Source: Climacium dendroides
Lineage: Eukaryota > Streptophyta > Bryopsida > Hypnales > Climaciaceae
NCBI GenBank assembly: GCA_950106755.1
Contig: OX467091.1
Coordinates: 12,975,538 to 13,039,537, forward strand
Length of the DNA: 64,000 nucleotides
Direction of reading: 5' to 3'
In this document: in pieces, positions 24,761 to 36,864 of the stretch
Layout of the letters: each line of letters begins with the position of its first letter
How positions within the stretch are numbered: the first letter of the stretch is position 1
Notes under the pieces: model-generated
Databases searched by the model: none
What the model was told of the DNA's origin: nothing
The model's input: only the letters and a program-made list of their open reading frames with translations
Translations under genes and position numbers: made by a program

Positions 24761-25051
24761 TAAGGTAGTTGTACTCTAAAAGAACTTGTACTCTAAAAGC
24801 AAACATGATATAAAGGTACATTTTGTTTTCTTTAATGTACCAAAAGTGTACATTTCAAGCTATGGTCACTTTTAGTGACCACTATATTTCAACTTCAAAA
24901 AGTGGTTCAAGAAATATGAAACAACTTGGATTAGATGTCAATTCCACTTTCCTTCCTATGATAATTTACTAAAAATTGTTTCAAGGAGTTGAACCTCCCC
25001 GAAAAGGCAATCAACTCTTGAATGGTCACTTTCAGACAATAAACTACCTTA
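24761..25051. mobile_element. AGGTA-terminal element, family C
   Basis: Ends TAAGGTAGTTGTACTCTAAA and AAACTACCTTA. The copy has a small internal duplication near the left end (CTCTAAAAG...CTCTAAAAGC). Contains GAAACAACTTGGATTAGATG, shared with the other members. Confidence 0.65.
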
Positions 25052-26586
25052 ACTAAAATCAGGTTGACTATTTCTCCACGCAACCACCTCCCTAGTTAGG
25101 GGTCGCTCACATGCTCACCCAGTGGGCAAAGAAAGCAACTAAAACACAAGATCAGTGCCACTGATGATCGGTAAGCATGGAAGTAGGAGAGAGAGTTCTA
25201 CCTATCCCGGTGTATTCCACACTGTAGAAGCAGCATAAAAGTGCTTTCTATATATCGACCCTGTGGACTTCTCCCACCCACCGATACATGTGAGGAGGCC
25301 CTTAGATATCGGATTAGGTCCGAGCACGCAACCAGAGCCTAAGTGGTTGAATCCTTCCATTCTACAGTGCATCTCATGGGCTGTGAGGTAGTCATCCAAT
25401 GAAAAACGTCGAGGCAATCCTGGGAGCAAATCAGGCCCCCCTAGCGTTGCTTAACAATGTTATGTAGGCCACTTCCACATTGGCACATGGAAGACAGACC
25501 AATTATAGCAACTCCTTTTGCAAGAGCACAATCCACTGACCAAAGATGGGAGGACACGGAAGGACATGGCCAATCAAAGAGTTTTGGTGACTACCTTGGT
25601 TATAGAGTACACTGTCCTTACAAGATGAAGGTAAGTGAACCCATTATAGTCAGCGATTTTTTTACTGTAGAACTTGTGTTCCTGGCAGCATGCCATTGCA
25701 TTATATTTGGAGGGACATCAGGATATTCGTTTCTTTATGTCAAAAATGGCATTTAAACACCAGAAAAAACCCTAATTATGGACACAACTTTGGATAAGCC
25801 CATTGCAGGCACAACTCTTCTTTGCCATTTCAAATTTTACACAACACATGTACATCACGGGAATTTTTGGGCCTCCAATAGGCTTGTCCAAATGTGTGCC
25901 TTGAATGGGCTTAATTGGGCAACAATTGGGCTCTCTACAATAAAGTTGTCAGAGGATTAAGTACTGATGTCAATTACGGTACTGTAAATTGAGCTTGAAA
26001 TAGTGTGATTTAACAAATTTAAAAGAACAAAAAAAAAATTCTTAGACCAGCTCACTGTAAGTTGCTGTGTTGCAATTCCATAGAATTTCTAAGATTGCCT
26101 GTATTCCCATAGAATTTATGAATGCTCTATTCATGGTAGAACCACACATAATTCCACACATGTTCTGGAGCAGTAGAAGGCAATGTAAATTTTTTGCTTG
26201 TATAAAGATAGAAATGGCGGGCAATATCAATTTTTTGTGATTTTTTTTTCTTGAATTCAAATTACTATGAGTTTTTGAAGCCAAAAGTTGGCCTGAACCT
26301 ATATCCAATAGATAGATTTTTCCAATTCCAATCAATCATTCCAAAACTACTTTCCCGCTCATTACTTTCTCACTACATCAGAACATGTATCATGACTTTA
26401 TTAGTTCCACCCTTGAAAAGGAGAAAAAAATCACATCCCAAACTTTGGTTGAAAATGTATTCTAGCCTTGGTTGGAAATAGTTGCACCCTACATGTTGGG
26501 TATAGATCCCTAGTTGGGAATGGGTGGTTTTACCATATTGTAGAAGTTCACTCGAAATTCTAGGAATGTCATTTGCAGAAACAAAC
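25052..26586. other. Intergenic, mixed composition, no gene supported
   Basis: 25080-25640 is more GC-rich and has a 75-codon minus-strand open stretch (25429-25202) without a convincing start, domain or splice signals. It may be relic retroelement sequence. The rest is AT-rich with nothing recognisable. Confidence 0.35.
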
Positions 26587-27053
26587 TAAGGTAAAACAAC
26601 CCGTTGCGGTCAAATGACACATTGCGGTCACCTAAGAAATGATCCATTGTGGATTTTTTTTCAGGATGTGGGATGTGGGCAACAATGCATGTCTTACATG
26701 ACAACAATGGAGTGAACACTGACCTCATTAGGGACTTTTGAGTTTTCAGTGTGAAGTCCATTGTAAAAATTGACTTTTTTGGCCTTATGTAATAGAAAAT
26801 ATTTTGACTGCATTAGTCAGTGAGATGAGCATTACAGATTCAGATTTTGTTGGTCTTAAAGTAGTCTATAGACTCTTTTGGGCTCAATGCTTCAGAAATT
26901 CCTAGCAAATTCATACTTTGTCAAAAAAAAATTAATTTCAATTGCACTTGTTGTTTCTCACACTTGTACTAATGTGGGAAAAAAATTGAAAAATTTCAGC
27001 AACAAGATGATGCCAAACTCCTCATTCTGACCACAATAAACTAGTTTACCTTA
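26587..27053. mobile_element. AGGTA-terminal element, family D
   Basis: Left end TAAGGTAAAACAACCCGTTG, right end TAGTTTACCTTA. Its 467 bp match the length of the second copy at 41392-41858, and the two align along the whole length (for example TCCTAGCAAATTCATACTTT and GACTCTTTTGGGC). A TA duplication flanks AGGTA...TACCT. Non-coding. Confidence 0.8.
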
Positions 27054-27082
27054 TATTGACACTAATTGTAATGAAGTTTAGT

Positions 27083-27232
27083 CACTACTAGAAAATTTTG
27101 TTTTTCTGTTGTTTTGGTCGCGTTGATCCGGTCAAAATCTGACAGAAATCTGTTGAAACCAACAGATTTCTGTCAGATTTTGACCGGATCAATGCGACCA
27201 AAACAACAGAAAAACAAAATTTTCTAGTAGTG
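27083..27232. mobile_element. CACTA-type hairpin MITE, near-perfect palindrome
   Basis: Starts CACTACTAGAAAATTTTG and ends with its exact inverted copy. The 150-bp element is almost entirely two 73-bp arms around a 4-base loop, with a single difference that pairs as G:T. The 3-bp duplication AGT flanks it (27080-27082 and 27233-27235). Sequence and duplication length identify the CACTA superfamily. Near-identity of the arms points to recent activity; a transcript through it would fold into one long hairpin. Confidence 0.9.
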
Positions 27233-28235
27233 AGTGTTATCACATTATTCAATTTGAAAATGTTACAAGTTTTATTTTAATCCCTAGAGGACCAAGGCAC
27301 ATTTTGGGTAGAAATTGTGCAAAATTGGCACTATTAGGGTAGTTAAAAATAATGATTTTTTTTCAAAATTGAACTATATGGTTTAGGGTGAAGCAACCCA
27401 CATACTATGCCTTTAAAATCTTTGTAATTTAAAACTTGACTTCTAGTTTGTAGGTGAGTAATTTTTTATTTTACAAACTCTTTGAAGTAATTGGTAGCTC
27501 CAACTATTATCCCTTTAAGGATAATTTGGTCATTTAATGCCATTTGGAAGTTTGGATAGGTATCTAAGAGCTTGTTTTAGAATGGATGTTATTGAAATTT
27601 CCACATAGGTGAAGATGAGCGCTTGCTTAAGCTTTGTGAAAATATAATTTTTTGTTTTGATCATGTTTATGGATCAAAAGTTCTTGGGGCCCCCCAAATT
27701 GGAGTGAGACATGCAATAATTACCCATTGAAGCTAGATTCATAGTCTACTCTAAAAAATTAGAGATTTTGAATGAAGAACATTACCAAATCTACAACGGG
27801 CTTCAACAAGGTTTTAAAAGAGTCCTCTACATGATAGGTCTTCCAATAAGTTTTTTCAGGTGTACTTGTGGTGAGAACAAACAAAGGAGACTTAGGTAGT
27901 AAAGAGGGTGCTTTGATTTGATAGTGTTAGTTGGGAGAGATCTTAGATAGTATTAGTTGGGAGGGGTCTTGGATAGTGAAGATGGGTCTTGGAGTTTTAA
28001 AACTATTCAAATTTTAAAACTATTCAAAATCCAAATTTAACATATTCATTTTAGAACTTTAATTGTACAAAAGTGTTTTAGACCAAAATAAAAGTATAAG
28101 GAAAAAAACTTCAACTGATTTGAATGTGTGGATTATAGATTATAGATGTAGGGATGGATTTTTTTACACCTAGAGGCTAGGCCAATTCTCTTAGAGATTG
28201 ATTGCACAATTTCAACCTTAAATTCAATTACAAGT
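27233..28235. other. Intergenic with a truncated family A end
   Basis: 27277-27330 has a family A left end (TTAATCCCTAGAGGACCAAG) with no matching right end found downstream; the remainder is AT-rich with no gene. Confidence 0.5.
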
Positions 28236-28410
28236 ATGGGGAATTTCATTAAAATGGTGATATTCCATGTGCCATTTTCACAGTGTGTCATTCCCATAGT
28301 TCAAACCGGGCAGTCTGAAATCTATCAGTGTACTAGATTTCAGACCGCCCGGTCTGAATTGTGGGATGTCAAAGTCACAGAATATTCGCCATTTTAATGA
28401 AATTCCCCAT
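28236..28410. mobile_element. 175-bp hairpin MITE with AAGT duplication
   Basis: Ends ATGGGGAATTTCATTAAAAT and its inverted copy (ATTTTAATGAAATTCCCCAT). AAGT occurs directly on both sides (28232-28235, 28411-28414). A second inner palindrome (CCGGGCAGTCTGAAATCTA region with its partner) fills the centre. The superfamily is not assigned. Confidence 0.75.
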
Positions 28411-29397
28411 AAGTGATGATTCGGACTTCTTATGAAAAAATGATTTGACGTTTAGTTGGAAAGTATCTTTGAAATAGTGAACCCAATAACTTAACTAAAG
28501 TGGGTAACTTAGAACATCCACTTGGCAACTCAAGCAAGTTACACAAATCTAGTGATTGCTCAGTGGCTGGAGTTTTCCACAGCAAGCATAGCAAGGGCCA
28601 AACAATGTTTGTCACGGTCAAATGTGTTGAGCAAATAGCCAAATGGGGGACCTTACCACTTGCCAAGGTTTAGTAAAAGGCTTGACTCTCTTCTTCACCT
28701 AAAGTCGGAAGTACTAACTAGAGAAGCTCAGACACATTTTAAAATTTATTTATTTTGGAATAATTAAAACGCTCAAAGGCATTTTCATCTAAAGGAAAAG
28801 AAACATTGTTTGAGTCCAAAAATAATTTTAAACAAGATTTCCAACTTCTCTAAATTTTTTTCATGGAAGAAAATCTCACTATATATACATAGGTTGGTAG
28901 GAGGTAGAACAATCAATGTGAGACGTGTTAATTGGAATTAGTAGGAGTTTGAGTGCTCATAGTGAAGTCATAGTGAAGTCAATTTATATTTCAATATTCT
29001 AGCAAGAATAATTTTTGAGATTGTAAACTTCACTTAGCACCCCCTCTTCATGGGGCACAAGAGGAGTGGACCGAGTGCAGCCTTCAACTCCACACTACAA
29101 GTTTCCACTGGCCGTCCTAATCTGTTGGGTCTACAGTGAGGATGCTCTTAGCTCTTCACTAAACATTGTTAACCTATGTTGGAAGGTCCCTTTTGCTCCC
29201 CCAAAAGCATGCCCCCCAAAAGAACTTCCTAAATATAGTCAAAACAATATTACAATAAGTTTGACAAGGTGCCATGAACAAGAAAAGGGCATAATTTGTT
29301 CAATTGATAGCAACCAACGATGCAGACTCCAAGTATCTCCACCAAGTCAAATTGGAGGCTTGGGATTAAGGTAGAGTCACCCTGAAGCGTCTCTATA
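28411..29397. other. Intergenic, no gene supported
   Basis: AT-rich, short frames only. Nothing recognisable. Confidence 0.45.
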
Positions 29398-29560
29398 CCC
29401 AATGGCATCTCTTTCTAAGAAGGTGTGTCATTCTGAAATGCAATTCTAGGTGGACCATACATGACTTATTATTTCAGTCAAAAAAATAATAAGTCATGTT
29501 TGGTATGTCTACATTTAGGTTTTGAAACGATGCCCCTTCCTAGAAAGGGATGCCATTGGG
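29398..29560. mobile_element. Short TIR element, family E, TA duplication
   Basis: Ends CCCAATGGCATCTCTTTCTA and its inverted copy, flanked by TA on both sides. A central hairpin (ACATGACTTATTATT with AATAATAAGTCATGT) makes the whole 163-bp element fold. Second copy at 9686-9857. Confidence 0.8.
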
Positions 29561-29573
29561 TACCGGGATGGCC

Positions 29574-29806
29574 AGGGAGAACTGACCCCCTCATTGCCCC
29601 GGTCAAGGTTAATTGTGAAAAAAAGCCCCCTATTTTTTGCCATGATTTTTTTTATATTTCTACACCACCCCTAGCTAATTTGGGGCCACTGATTGCAAAT
29701 CTGAATTCAGAATTTGCAAGAAAATTCATCTGATTGCAAATTAAAAAATTCTACTGCGTTTTCCCAAGGGGTAAAACAGGGCAATGAAGGGGTCTGGCTT
29801 ACAGGG
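29574..29806. mobile_element. Short TIR element, family G
   Basis: Left end GGGAGAACTGACCCCCTCAT, right end GGGCAATGAAGGGGTCTGGC. Interior block GCTAATTTGGGGCC followed by GATTGCAAAT-TGAATTCA recurs at 36865-37061 and 11505-11640. Confidence 0.6.
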
Positions 29807-31271
29807 ATGCTTCAGGGTGCCTCTACCTTATATTATAGCTTAATGCCATCCCAGGCATGGGAGGGGATCATAAGGAACCCCCTCCGTTAACAATGTTATA
29901 GGCAGCCCATAACATTGTTAACCGGGGCATTGCCCACCTTTCGGATGAAAGGATAATTCCCCCCTAGATACCTGGGGACAAATTAAGTTATAATATCAAC
30001 CATCTTGCAGGTCTTCACCTATATTTATGAGCTGTCAGTACTTGGGATAGTTTCATTGCTTGGCTCATCCTCGGCCACCCATTCCTTCCCCCATCCGGAG
30101 TTGTACAGTGCTGGGGGCTCCCCCTTTTCTGCGCAAGCAAAAGAAACTCCCCCAGGCTTGCTGAACAGTGAACTGAGCTCACTTTGGGGGATCACACATT
30201 CCAAGGAGGATAAAAACTCATCAAAATATTATTCTTTCCTAAATTAAGCTGAGATTGCTTACAAACTCACTCATTGGCGGTCCTTTGGCAACTAAGGCAA
30301 AAATAGAGATTGGGGTAAGCTTAATTTTTTTTTCCCTTACATGAAGAAAACAGCCCCAGGCACATAAAACTTGTATCACAGGCAGTAAGATGTAAAATTC
30401 ACTTGCAAATTCACTCGATACAGACCTGGAGTTAGTTTTGTTGCAATCACAACTCAGTTAACAAATGAAACCTAATGGACGGTTAAGTGATTTTCCTTCA
30501 TAAATATACCCTAAGTGAAGGTCAGATTTGACATAAATTAGGTTCCTTTTGTATGAAAAAAAATGCCACATGTCATCTTGTGAATGGTGTGATGCGATGT
30601 GGCCCCCTTGAGAATCTGATGTCAGAATTCAATTTCAACACCTGAACTCCTCATACCATAGCAGCTGACCTCCTTACACCATAACAGCTTGGTGTTAAAG
30701 ATGTTGTTGCTGAGGGTCTCAGGAACAAATTTAGACTTACTCTTAGACCAGATTCATGTTCCAAACAACACCTCCAACACCAAGTGCAAACATACTTTTA
30801 GTATACTGTACAGCTGACTGTGCTCAGGTGTGATTTTGTCAAAAAGACGACCCACTCTAGCCTTAGTTTTATACATTTATTTATTTAAAATGAAAAAGCT
30901 GTAGTTCTGAGATAAGAAAGATTGTTGAAAATGTGAAAAAAAATCCTGCTGAGGACTATGTCAGGTTTGTTTTTTTTCCTTTTATCAATAAAAATTGTCT
31001 ATGTGTTTCAAGAATAATTTTCTTTTTAAATGATGAACCACTTGCTCTTGTATCTGAAAAGTACGTTACTTCTGTCAAAATAAAAGGCACTCATAGCATA
31101 ACGTTAGTTGGGAAACACGTGATATTGACTATTGTGACCCGGCCTCTGCAAAAGGGCCTGAATGATGCTCCAAAATATCATATGCTTCAACTCAAAGCAA
31201 CATCAAAACACGTGGCGCATACAATGGTCTCCATGATTTTGCAGGGAAAAAAAACACAAAAAAAAAACACT
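29807..31271. other. Intergenic with small repeats
   Basis: 29886-29922 is an inverted repeat with 14-bp arms (GTTAACAATGTTAT). 30690-30800 is a degraded copy of family F (see 51175-51319), sharing CTTAGACCAGATTCA. An 80-codon frame at 30005-30247 and a 147-codon frame at 30933-31376 on the plus strand have no recognisable domains; the second runs into a family B element and is not credible. Confidence 0.4.
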
Positions 31272-32085
31272 TTAACCCTTAAACGACAAGCTGGTCGCTG
31301 TGGAAATCGTCTATTTGGATACCGTGTGAATAGTCGGCTTAAAAAAATGAAAAACACTCATTGGAAGACAAATTAATGTAGAAGATATTCCCTTTTCGTA
31401 CAAAATTTGGAGGATGAATAGTTGCACTTCTCTCCTACATGGAGAGATTCTTTGTTATCATTAAGTAGAAAATGTCCTTTGTGTCCTTTGTGGGTTCATA
31501 AACCCTTAAACGATAGAATTGGTGATTGTGGGTATCATCCATTTTGATGCCATTGGAATCATTGGTCTATAAAAATTCACTAGCACTCATTGGAAGATCT
31601 TCCCTTTTTACACAAAATTCTCAGAATGAATAGTTGCATTTATGTCCAATATTAAAATAAAAAAATTGTCAACTATTGGATGCCAAATGTCCGCCTCGAC
31701 GTTTAAGAGTTAAAATCTATATTGTACAAATGACAAAGAATTAATATTGAAGAATCTTCTAAAGAACTTGTGGATGTAAAAACACATTTTTTTGTGCTTG
31801 GGATGTGTTTGTATTCATCGATCCTTCGTATAAAATTTGAGCATTTGGTCTTTAACTCTTAAAGGATGGACTAGTGATTGTGGATTTCGTCCATTTTGAT
31901 ACCGTGGGAATCATTAGTCTAAAAAAAATAAATCTAAAAGCACTTATTGAAAGTCAAAATACTATAGAAGATCTTTCTTTTTCACACAAAATTCCAAAGA
32001 TAAATAGTTGCACTTTTGTCCTACACTAAAATATTCTTTGTCATCCATCAAACATTGAACGTCTGCATCAATATTTAAGGGTTAA
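31272..32085. mobile_element. Cluster of three family B elements
   Basis: Three head-to-tail copies start at 31272 (TTAACCCTTAAACGACAAG), 31499 (AAACCCTTAAACGATAG) and 31852 (TTAACTCTTAAAGGATGG). Copies two and three end CGTTTAAGAGTTAA (31713) and ATTTAAGGGTTAA (32085). Each carries the same core: GGAAATCGTC-type block, ACTCATTGGAAG, GATGAATAGTTGCA and a closing CGACGTTTAAG. Units are about 215-235 bp. Non-coding. Confidence 0.7.
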
Positions 32086-33172
32086 GGGTTTAACCTTATA
32101 AGAACATAGCAACCCATGATTAAGTTAGTCACCAAAACACTCCAATTATTGAACCAATAGGTGCATTTTTTGTCACAAATTTTTGACACAAGATACAATA
32201 GATTCATTAAAAAGAATACCCTCCAAGTTTCATTCAATTCCATAATATAAAAACTCAATAAGATTGAAGCTCCTCAATACACCCTACTTAGTTGCTTTAG
32301 ATTCCAAACACCTCTACTTTGAAGCCTAATAACTCCAACCTTCTCCATAATAGGTCTAGATCTATAATTTGGTATCATAATGGATTAGCTATCAATGCTT
32401 CTTTCAATAATAAATCATCGACAGATACACAATTTTGCACCAAACACATTTTTCACTTTCAAAATAGCAAGAAAACTAGTGAGAAGCAAGGGATCCACCC
32501 TTGCCTCTAAGTAGTCCTAAGTGGCTAGCCATTGGGGAACCGTAATTGTAAAAACCCTTTTAACCCTAATACCAACTACAAGTCAATTGTTTATTAATTG
32601 GCAATTAACAAAATAAACTAATAAGAACTAACAACACTACGCTCTTCTTTCTAACCTACAAAAATGCATATTTCATCTAGGAGATAATCTACATTACAAC
32701 AACATGGAAAAACTAAGATGCGTTATAAAATCATGGATTCTTGAACCTTTTTAATGTTTATATTAATAGATGAGATGTTAAGCAACAAGACTATAAATTT
32801 TTTGCATGGTTGAAATTTTCAAAGTTTTCATGAATCTCTTTCAAATCTATATTGAAACAATTTCCTTTGGAAATTCACCAAAATATGTTTTCTATTCATT
32901 GAAAAATTTAAAAAAAATTTGGATAAAATTGGAGTTCCAATTGATTTGTAGAAAATGGCAAAAAGACTTAATGATGAAAACACCAATATTTTCTCTGAAG
33001 AGTTTATCTCTTAATACTTAGCAATATTGAACATTTTGTGCTATTTTTCTTATAAATTATTTTGACTATAGCAATCTCAATTTGGAGCAAAAAAATTATA
33101 AGACAAACTAATGTAGTATTCATTATAAAAAATATAGAAACAAATTTTTTCCCTTAAAATGGGCATCAAACT
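32086..33172. other. Intergenic, no gene supported
   Basis: AT-rich. 32110-32185 carries the block CCAATTATTGAACCAATAGG found also near 14190, 24280 and 45940. Short frames at 32319 and 32806 have no coding character. Confidence 0.4.
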
Positions 33173-34953
33173 TAACCCCTAAAGGACCAACTTCCTAAAG
33201 TTGGCAACATAGCAATTTTGGGCAAGTACATATGACTAAAAATTTCCATGTTTTTGGCCTAAACTTTAGTATGGACAAGGAATATCTTTCATGTGTACAA
33301 AAATTCAAGACATTTGGAAATTTGAGTCAAAAGTTATGGCCTAATATGTTATTTTTTTGAATTGCCCATTTACAAAAAAAATATATGGGCTATAATATCA
33401 CCCTTTTTTTGAGCAAATTAAAATAATCACTTTTTTCATAAACAAAAATTTGAAATTGGTTCTCTAGATTTATATGTACATGGAAAGCTTTGAATCATTC
33501 CATTTTAATTAATGAGATGAAAGTTATAAGGAGTTTTAGTTTGTAGACAATTATGGATTATCTACTCTAAAATAAACTTTGAAGTCCTTTATTTTACTCA
33601 ATTTTCAATATTTTTTGAAAAAAATAAAATCATAGGATGTAAATTTTTTATTACAACATTGCACCATTGAGATTGGCATTTATCAATCATACTACTAAAA
33701 TCATAAATCCCTCTATAATATCACAAATGCTACATTAATACTAGGGGCTCATGCTTGCTATGCTACACTTGTATCACATATTAGTAAAATTTTGATATAT
33801 TTGAATAGAATGCATAATAATGATTTCAATAAGTCTTTAAAATAATTATTTTAAATATTTTATAAAAATATTTTCAATCATGCATACATAGAAATCGTAT
33901 TTTCACACAATGTGATATTACAGAAATAGAGTAGCAGTTTGCAATCACTTCTGTAATATCACTTTTTACAAAGGGTGATATTATAGAAACAATATAGTTG
34001 TTGCAATTAAGGTGATATTAAAGAGGATCCATAGGATGATATTATAGAGGTAGCAAATCCATTGCTTATCTTGGCTTTGCACTTCTATGATTTTGTGCTT
34101 TTGTGAGCTTTGAGCTTTCATGATTTCAATTTTCTATTGCTACTATCAAATGATTTTGAGAAATTTATTCAATTGAAGTAGTTTTGGATTCCACAATAAT
34201 TAAGTTGTTCACAAAGTTTTTGAGATTTACAAGTTTTTCCTTTAAATTCTTCTATTTGGGTTGCCATTGTTTATAACAATTGAGTCAAATTTCTAATGCA
34301 TTCTAATGTATGAGTATCTTTTACCGTATTCATCATTGCATGTATTTCATTCATCATTCATTAAATTTCTATTGTTTATTTCAGTATATGCTTATTTATA
34401 AATAAAAATTATATGAAGATTTTAGTCATTTTTATTTGAAGATTTTTGAAATTCTTGCTCTGCATTCTATATAATACATAAAAAATTCTGATGAAATTCT
34501 AATGGTGAATGCGTAGCATAGTAAGCGCCAACCGCTAGTTCCATAACTAAATTCTTCATTGTATTTTGAATGATTCTCTACTTCTTTCTACTTACTATTT
34601 TTTCCTATATGTTGTACAATTCCAAATGATTTGAAAAGTTTAAAGCCCACTTGCCTTCAAGAATGAATCCAAAGAAACACTATATACAAATTTGAGCTTG
34701 TGAAGTGTAGTTGCTTGGTTTTTTGCAAGGCTCAAAAAAAAATTTATGAATTGGAAAGCTCATATCATGCAATCCACATAGTGAAAATTTTTGAAATTTT
34801 TTCCACATATTTTCAAGCGAATATACTACAAGATCCTATAGATACATGTATCCCAAAAGTTTTTTATTCCTAAAATTTGAACCTTATACTAGAAATGACA
34901 ATTTTGGTACATTTTTGGTGAAAATGTAGTCAAGGAACTTAATAAGGGGTTAA
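33173..34953. mobile_element. Family A element interrupted by an insertion
   Basis: Left end TTAACCCCTAAAGGACCAAC, right end AATAAGGGGTTAA. Flanking halves align with 40473-41389, but the middle is interrupted between about 33690 and 34540. Removing the insert gives close to the usual family length of about 900 bp. Confidence 0.65.
33740..34539. mobile_element. Nested TIR element, 800 bp
   Basis: Left end ACTAGGGGCTCATGCTTGCT-ATGCTACAC and right end, inverted, ACTAGCGGTTGGCGCTTACT-ATGCTACGC are similar. It sits inside the family A element at 33173-34953. The target duplication is unclear. Inside and just outside are repeated GTGATATTATAGAGG motifs in both orientations. No frame of interest. 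Confidence 0.5.
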
Positions 34954-35603
34954 AATAGTTCATTGGTCATTTAGGAGTTAATATCCCCTAAAAGAAAAAA
35001 TTGGAATTTTAACCCATTTCTCAATTTGGGAGAGGCCATCACAACTACAAACTTGGTTGGATTTTTGTGAAGTTTGGTGTAAATTACATTTCAAATATAA
35101 AATTAGAGATCCATTTTTCAAACCAATTTTAATTATTTTTGAAAAATGCTAAAAAATAGGGTTCATGCTTCTTATTACATTATTATAATATTGCAATTGA
35201 CATTTTCAAATCCCCATTGAAGTTATTAACAATTTAGTGATTTCCATTATTTTATACCTCTTTTTGTTTAAAGTTTCTTACAAGAATGAATATCGAGTAT
35301 TTTCTGTTGACATTTAAAAAATATATATGTTCAAAATTAATTTCCTTGATATGATGTCTTCATTAATAGTTGTATAACATACTCATTTTTTATAAAAAGT
35401 TTGAAAGATGAAGCCTCACCATTACAAAAGTTGGAAAATAAATTTTGTTCTTAGAATTTTATTACAAGGGTCGTGCAATCTACATGGTTAAATTTATTTC
35501 TTAAAAATTAAAGCAATCTTATAGTGTTCTAATACTATTTTTAAGGGGGGGGGGTCCCTTTTTTTCAACCATTAGAACACTTCAATTTTGAAGAATTTAT
35601 GAC
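34954..35603. other. Intergenic, no gene supported
   Basis: AT-rich. A second ATTTAGGAGTTAA end at 34969-34981 may belong to a further degraded family A copy. A nine- to ten-base G run occurs near 35547. Confidence 0.4.
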
Positions 35604-35690
35604 ATAATCCCTTTGTGTCAAAATAAATATGCAAGTTTTCATCGAAAACTATGGAAATACCATGGATTATTTTGAGACAAAGGGATTACT
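35604..35690. mobile_element. Short hairpin, Stowaway-like end
   Basis: TAATCCCTTTGTGTCAAAAT and its inverted partner TTTTGAGACAAAGGGATTA face each other around 35640. Ends resemble plant Stowaway termini. Flanking duplication not established. Confidence 0.5.
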
Positions 35691-35954
35691 TACAATCCTT
35701 CACCTCCTAGGAAGGATTACACTACATTTCACTTCTTGTCATATAAGAGGTAGTTTTGTAGACGGAAATTTTTGTGGTGGGCTTAGAAGCTCCAATCAAC
35801 TGGTGATATTTCTTTTGTACTAAGATTCTATATAAACAATTACAACATAAAATCTTGATTTTTTTAATCATTTTAAATATTACTAAACCCCCCCCCTCTA
35901 AAGTGACAACACTCCAAAGCATCCCTATCCTCAATCCTAACAATAGGACTTCTA

Positions 35955-36507
35955 TTAACCCCTAAAGGATTTTGACTATGTTTTCATAAAAAATGCTCTA
36001 AAATTGCCATCCTAATGGTTGTAATGTTGTGATAAACCATCTATGCCTAGTATTTTTATATTTTTTCAAAATATTGAAAATTGAGTTAAGTAAAGGACTT
36101 CAAAGTTTATTTTAGAGTATAGACTCTATAACTACCCATAACTATCCACAACTAAAACTTCTCATAACTTTCATCTCATTGATCAAAATGGAATGATTTA
36201 AAGCTTTTCATATATAAATAAATCTAGAGAACCAATTTCAAATTTTTAATCTTTTTTAAAAGATATTTTTAAAGAGTTTTTTTTAAAAACCTGTCCAGAC
36301 AACCTACTGAATGTTGAAAATTACATATCATACAATAACTTTTTAACCATGTAGTCAAAAGTTATGAAAATTGTTGGACCTTAAAGCTACTCCTTGGGCA
36401 CACGTTGTGCGAAAATTTCAATGAAAAAAAATAAAAATTTCATTCATAGTGAGCTGCCCGAAATTGCTATGTTGCCAAAAAACACCGTTTGGTCCTTTAG
36501 GGGTTAA
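35955..36507. mobile_element. Family A element, internally deleted
   Basis: Ends TTAACCCCTAAAGGATTTTG and TGGTCCTTTAGGGGTTAA. At 553 bp it lacks about 350-380 bp relative to full copies; the break lies near 36012, where the left part jumps to the block ATGGTTGTAATGTTGTGATA. Confidence 0.75.
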
Positions 36508-36864
36508 ATGAGTCCCCCCAAGAGTCATTAAATTGTTCCTATATTTAACTATGATTGGTTGATTGTTGATTTCGTAGATTTCAATTTTAGAATTAAGCTA
36601 TGTGACAATTTTAGTGACCTAGGGAATTTGCTTTGAAAGTTCGTAGAAATTATATATTTTATCTAATTTTTTTTAAATCATGATTTTCAATTGATAAAAC
36701 TACAAAAGTAGTTTCTTTAGAGAAAAGTGCATTCAACTATATTGAGTTGCTTCTTTTGCTGGTTTTGGATATTTTCACCTTATGCACTCAAATTCCCTCA
36801 CATTGCCACTAATTCCCGTGTACTATGATTTCATGGAGATGCAATGTCCATATAAATTACAACC
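36508..36864. other. Intergenic, no feature seen
   Basis: AT-rich spacer between two elements; nothing recognisable. Confidence 0.4.

Noticed and set aside
25202..25429. 75-codon minus-strand frame
   Set aside because: No ATG start, no splice context and no recognisable family, although the wording is protein-like.
30933..31376. 147-codon plus-strand frame
   Set aside because: Low-complexity lysine-rich product that runs into a family B transposable element.
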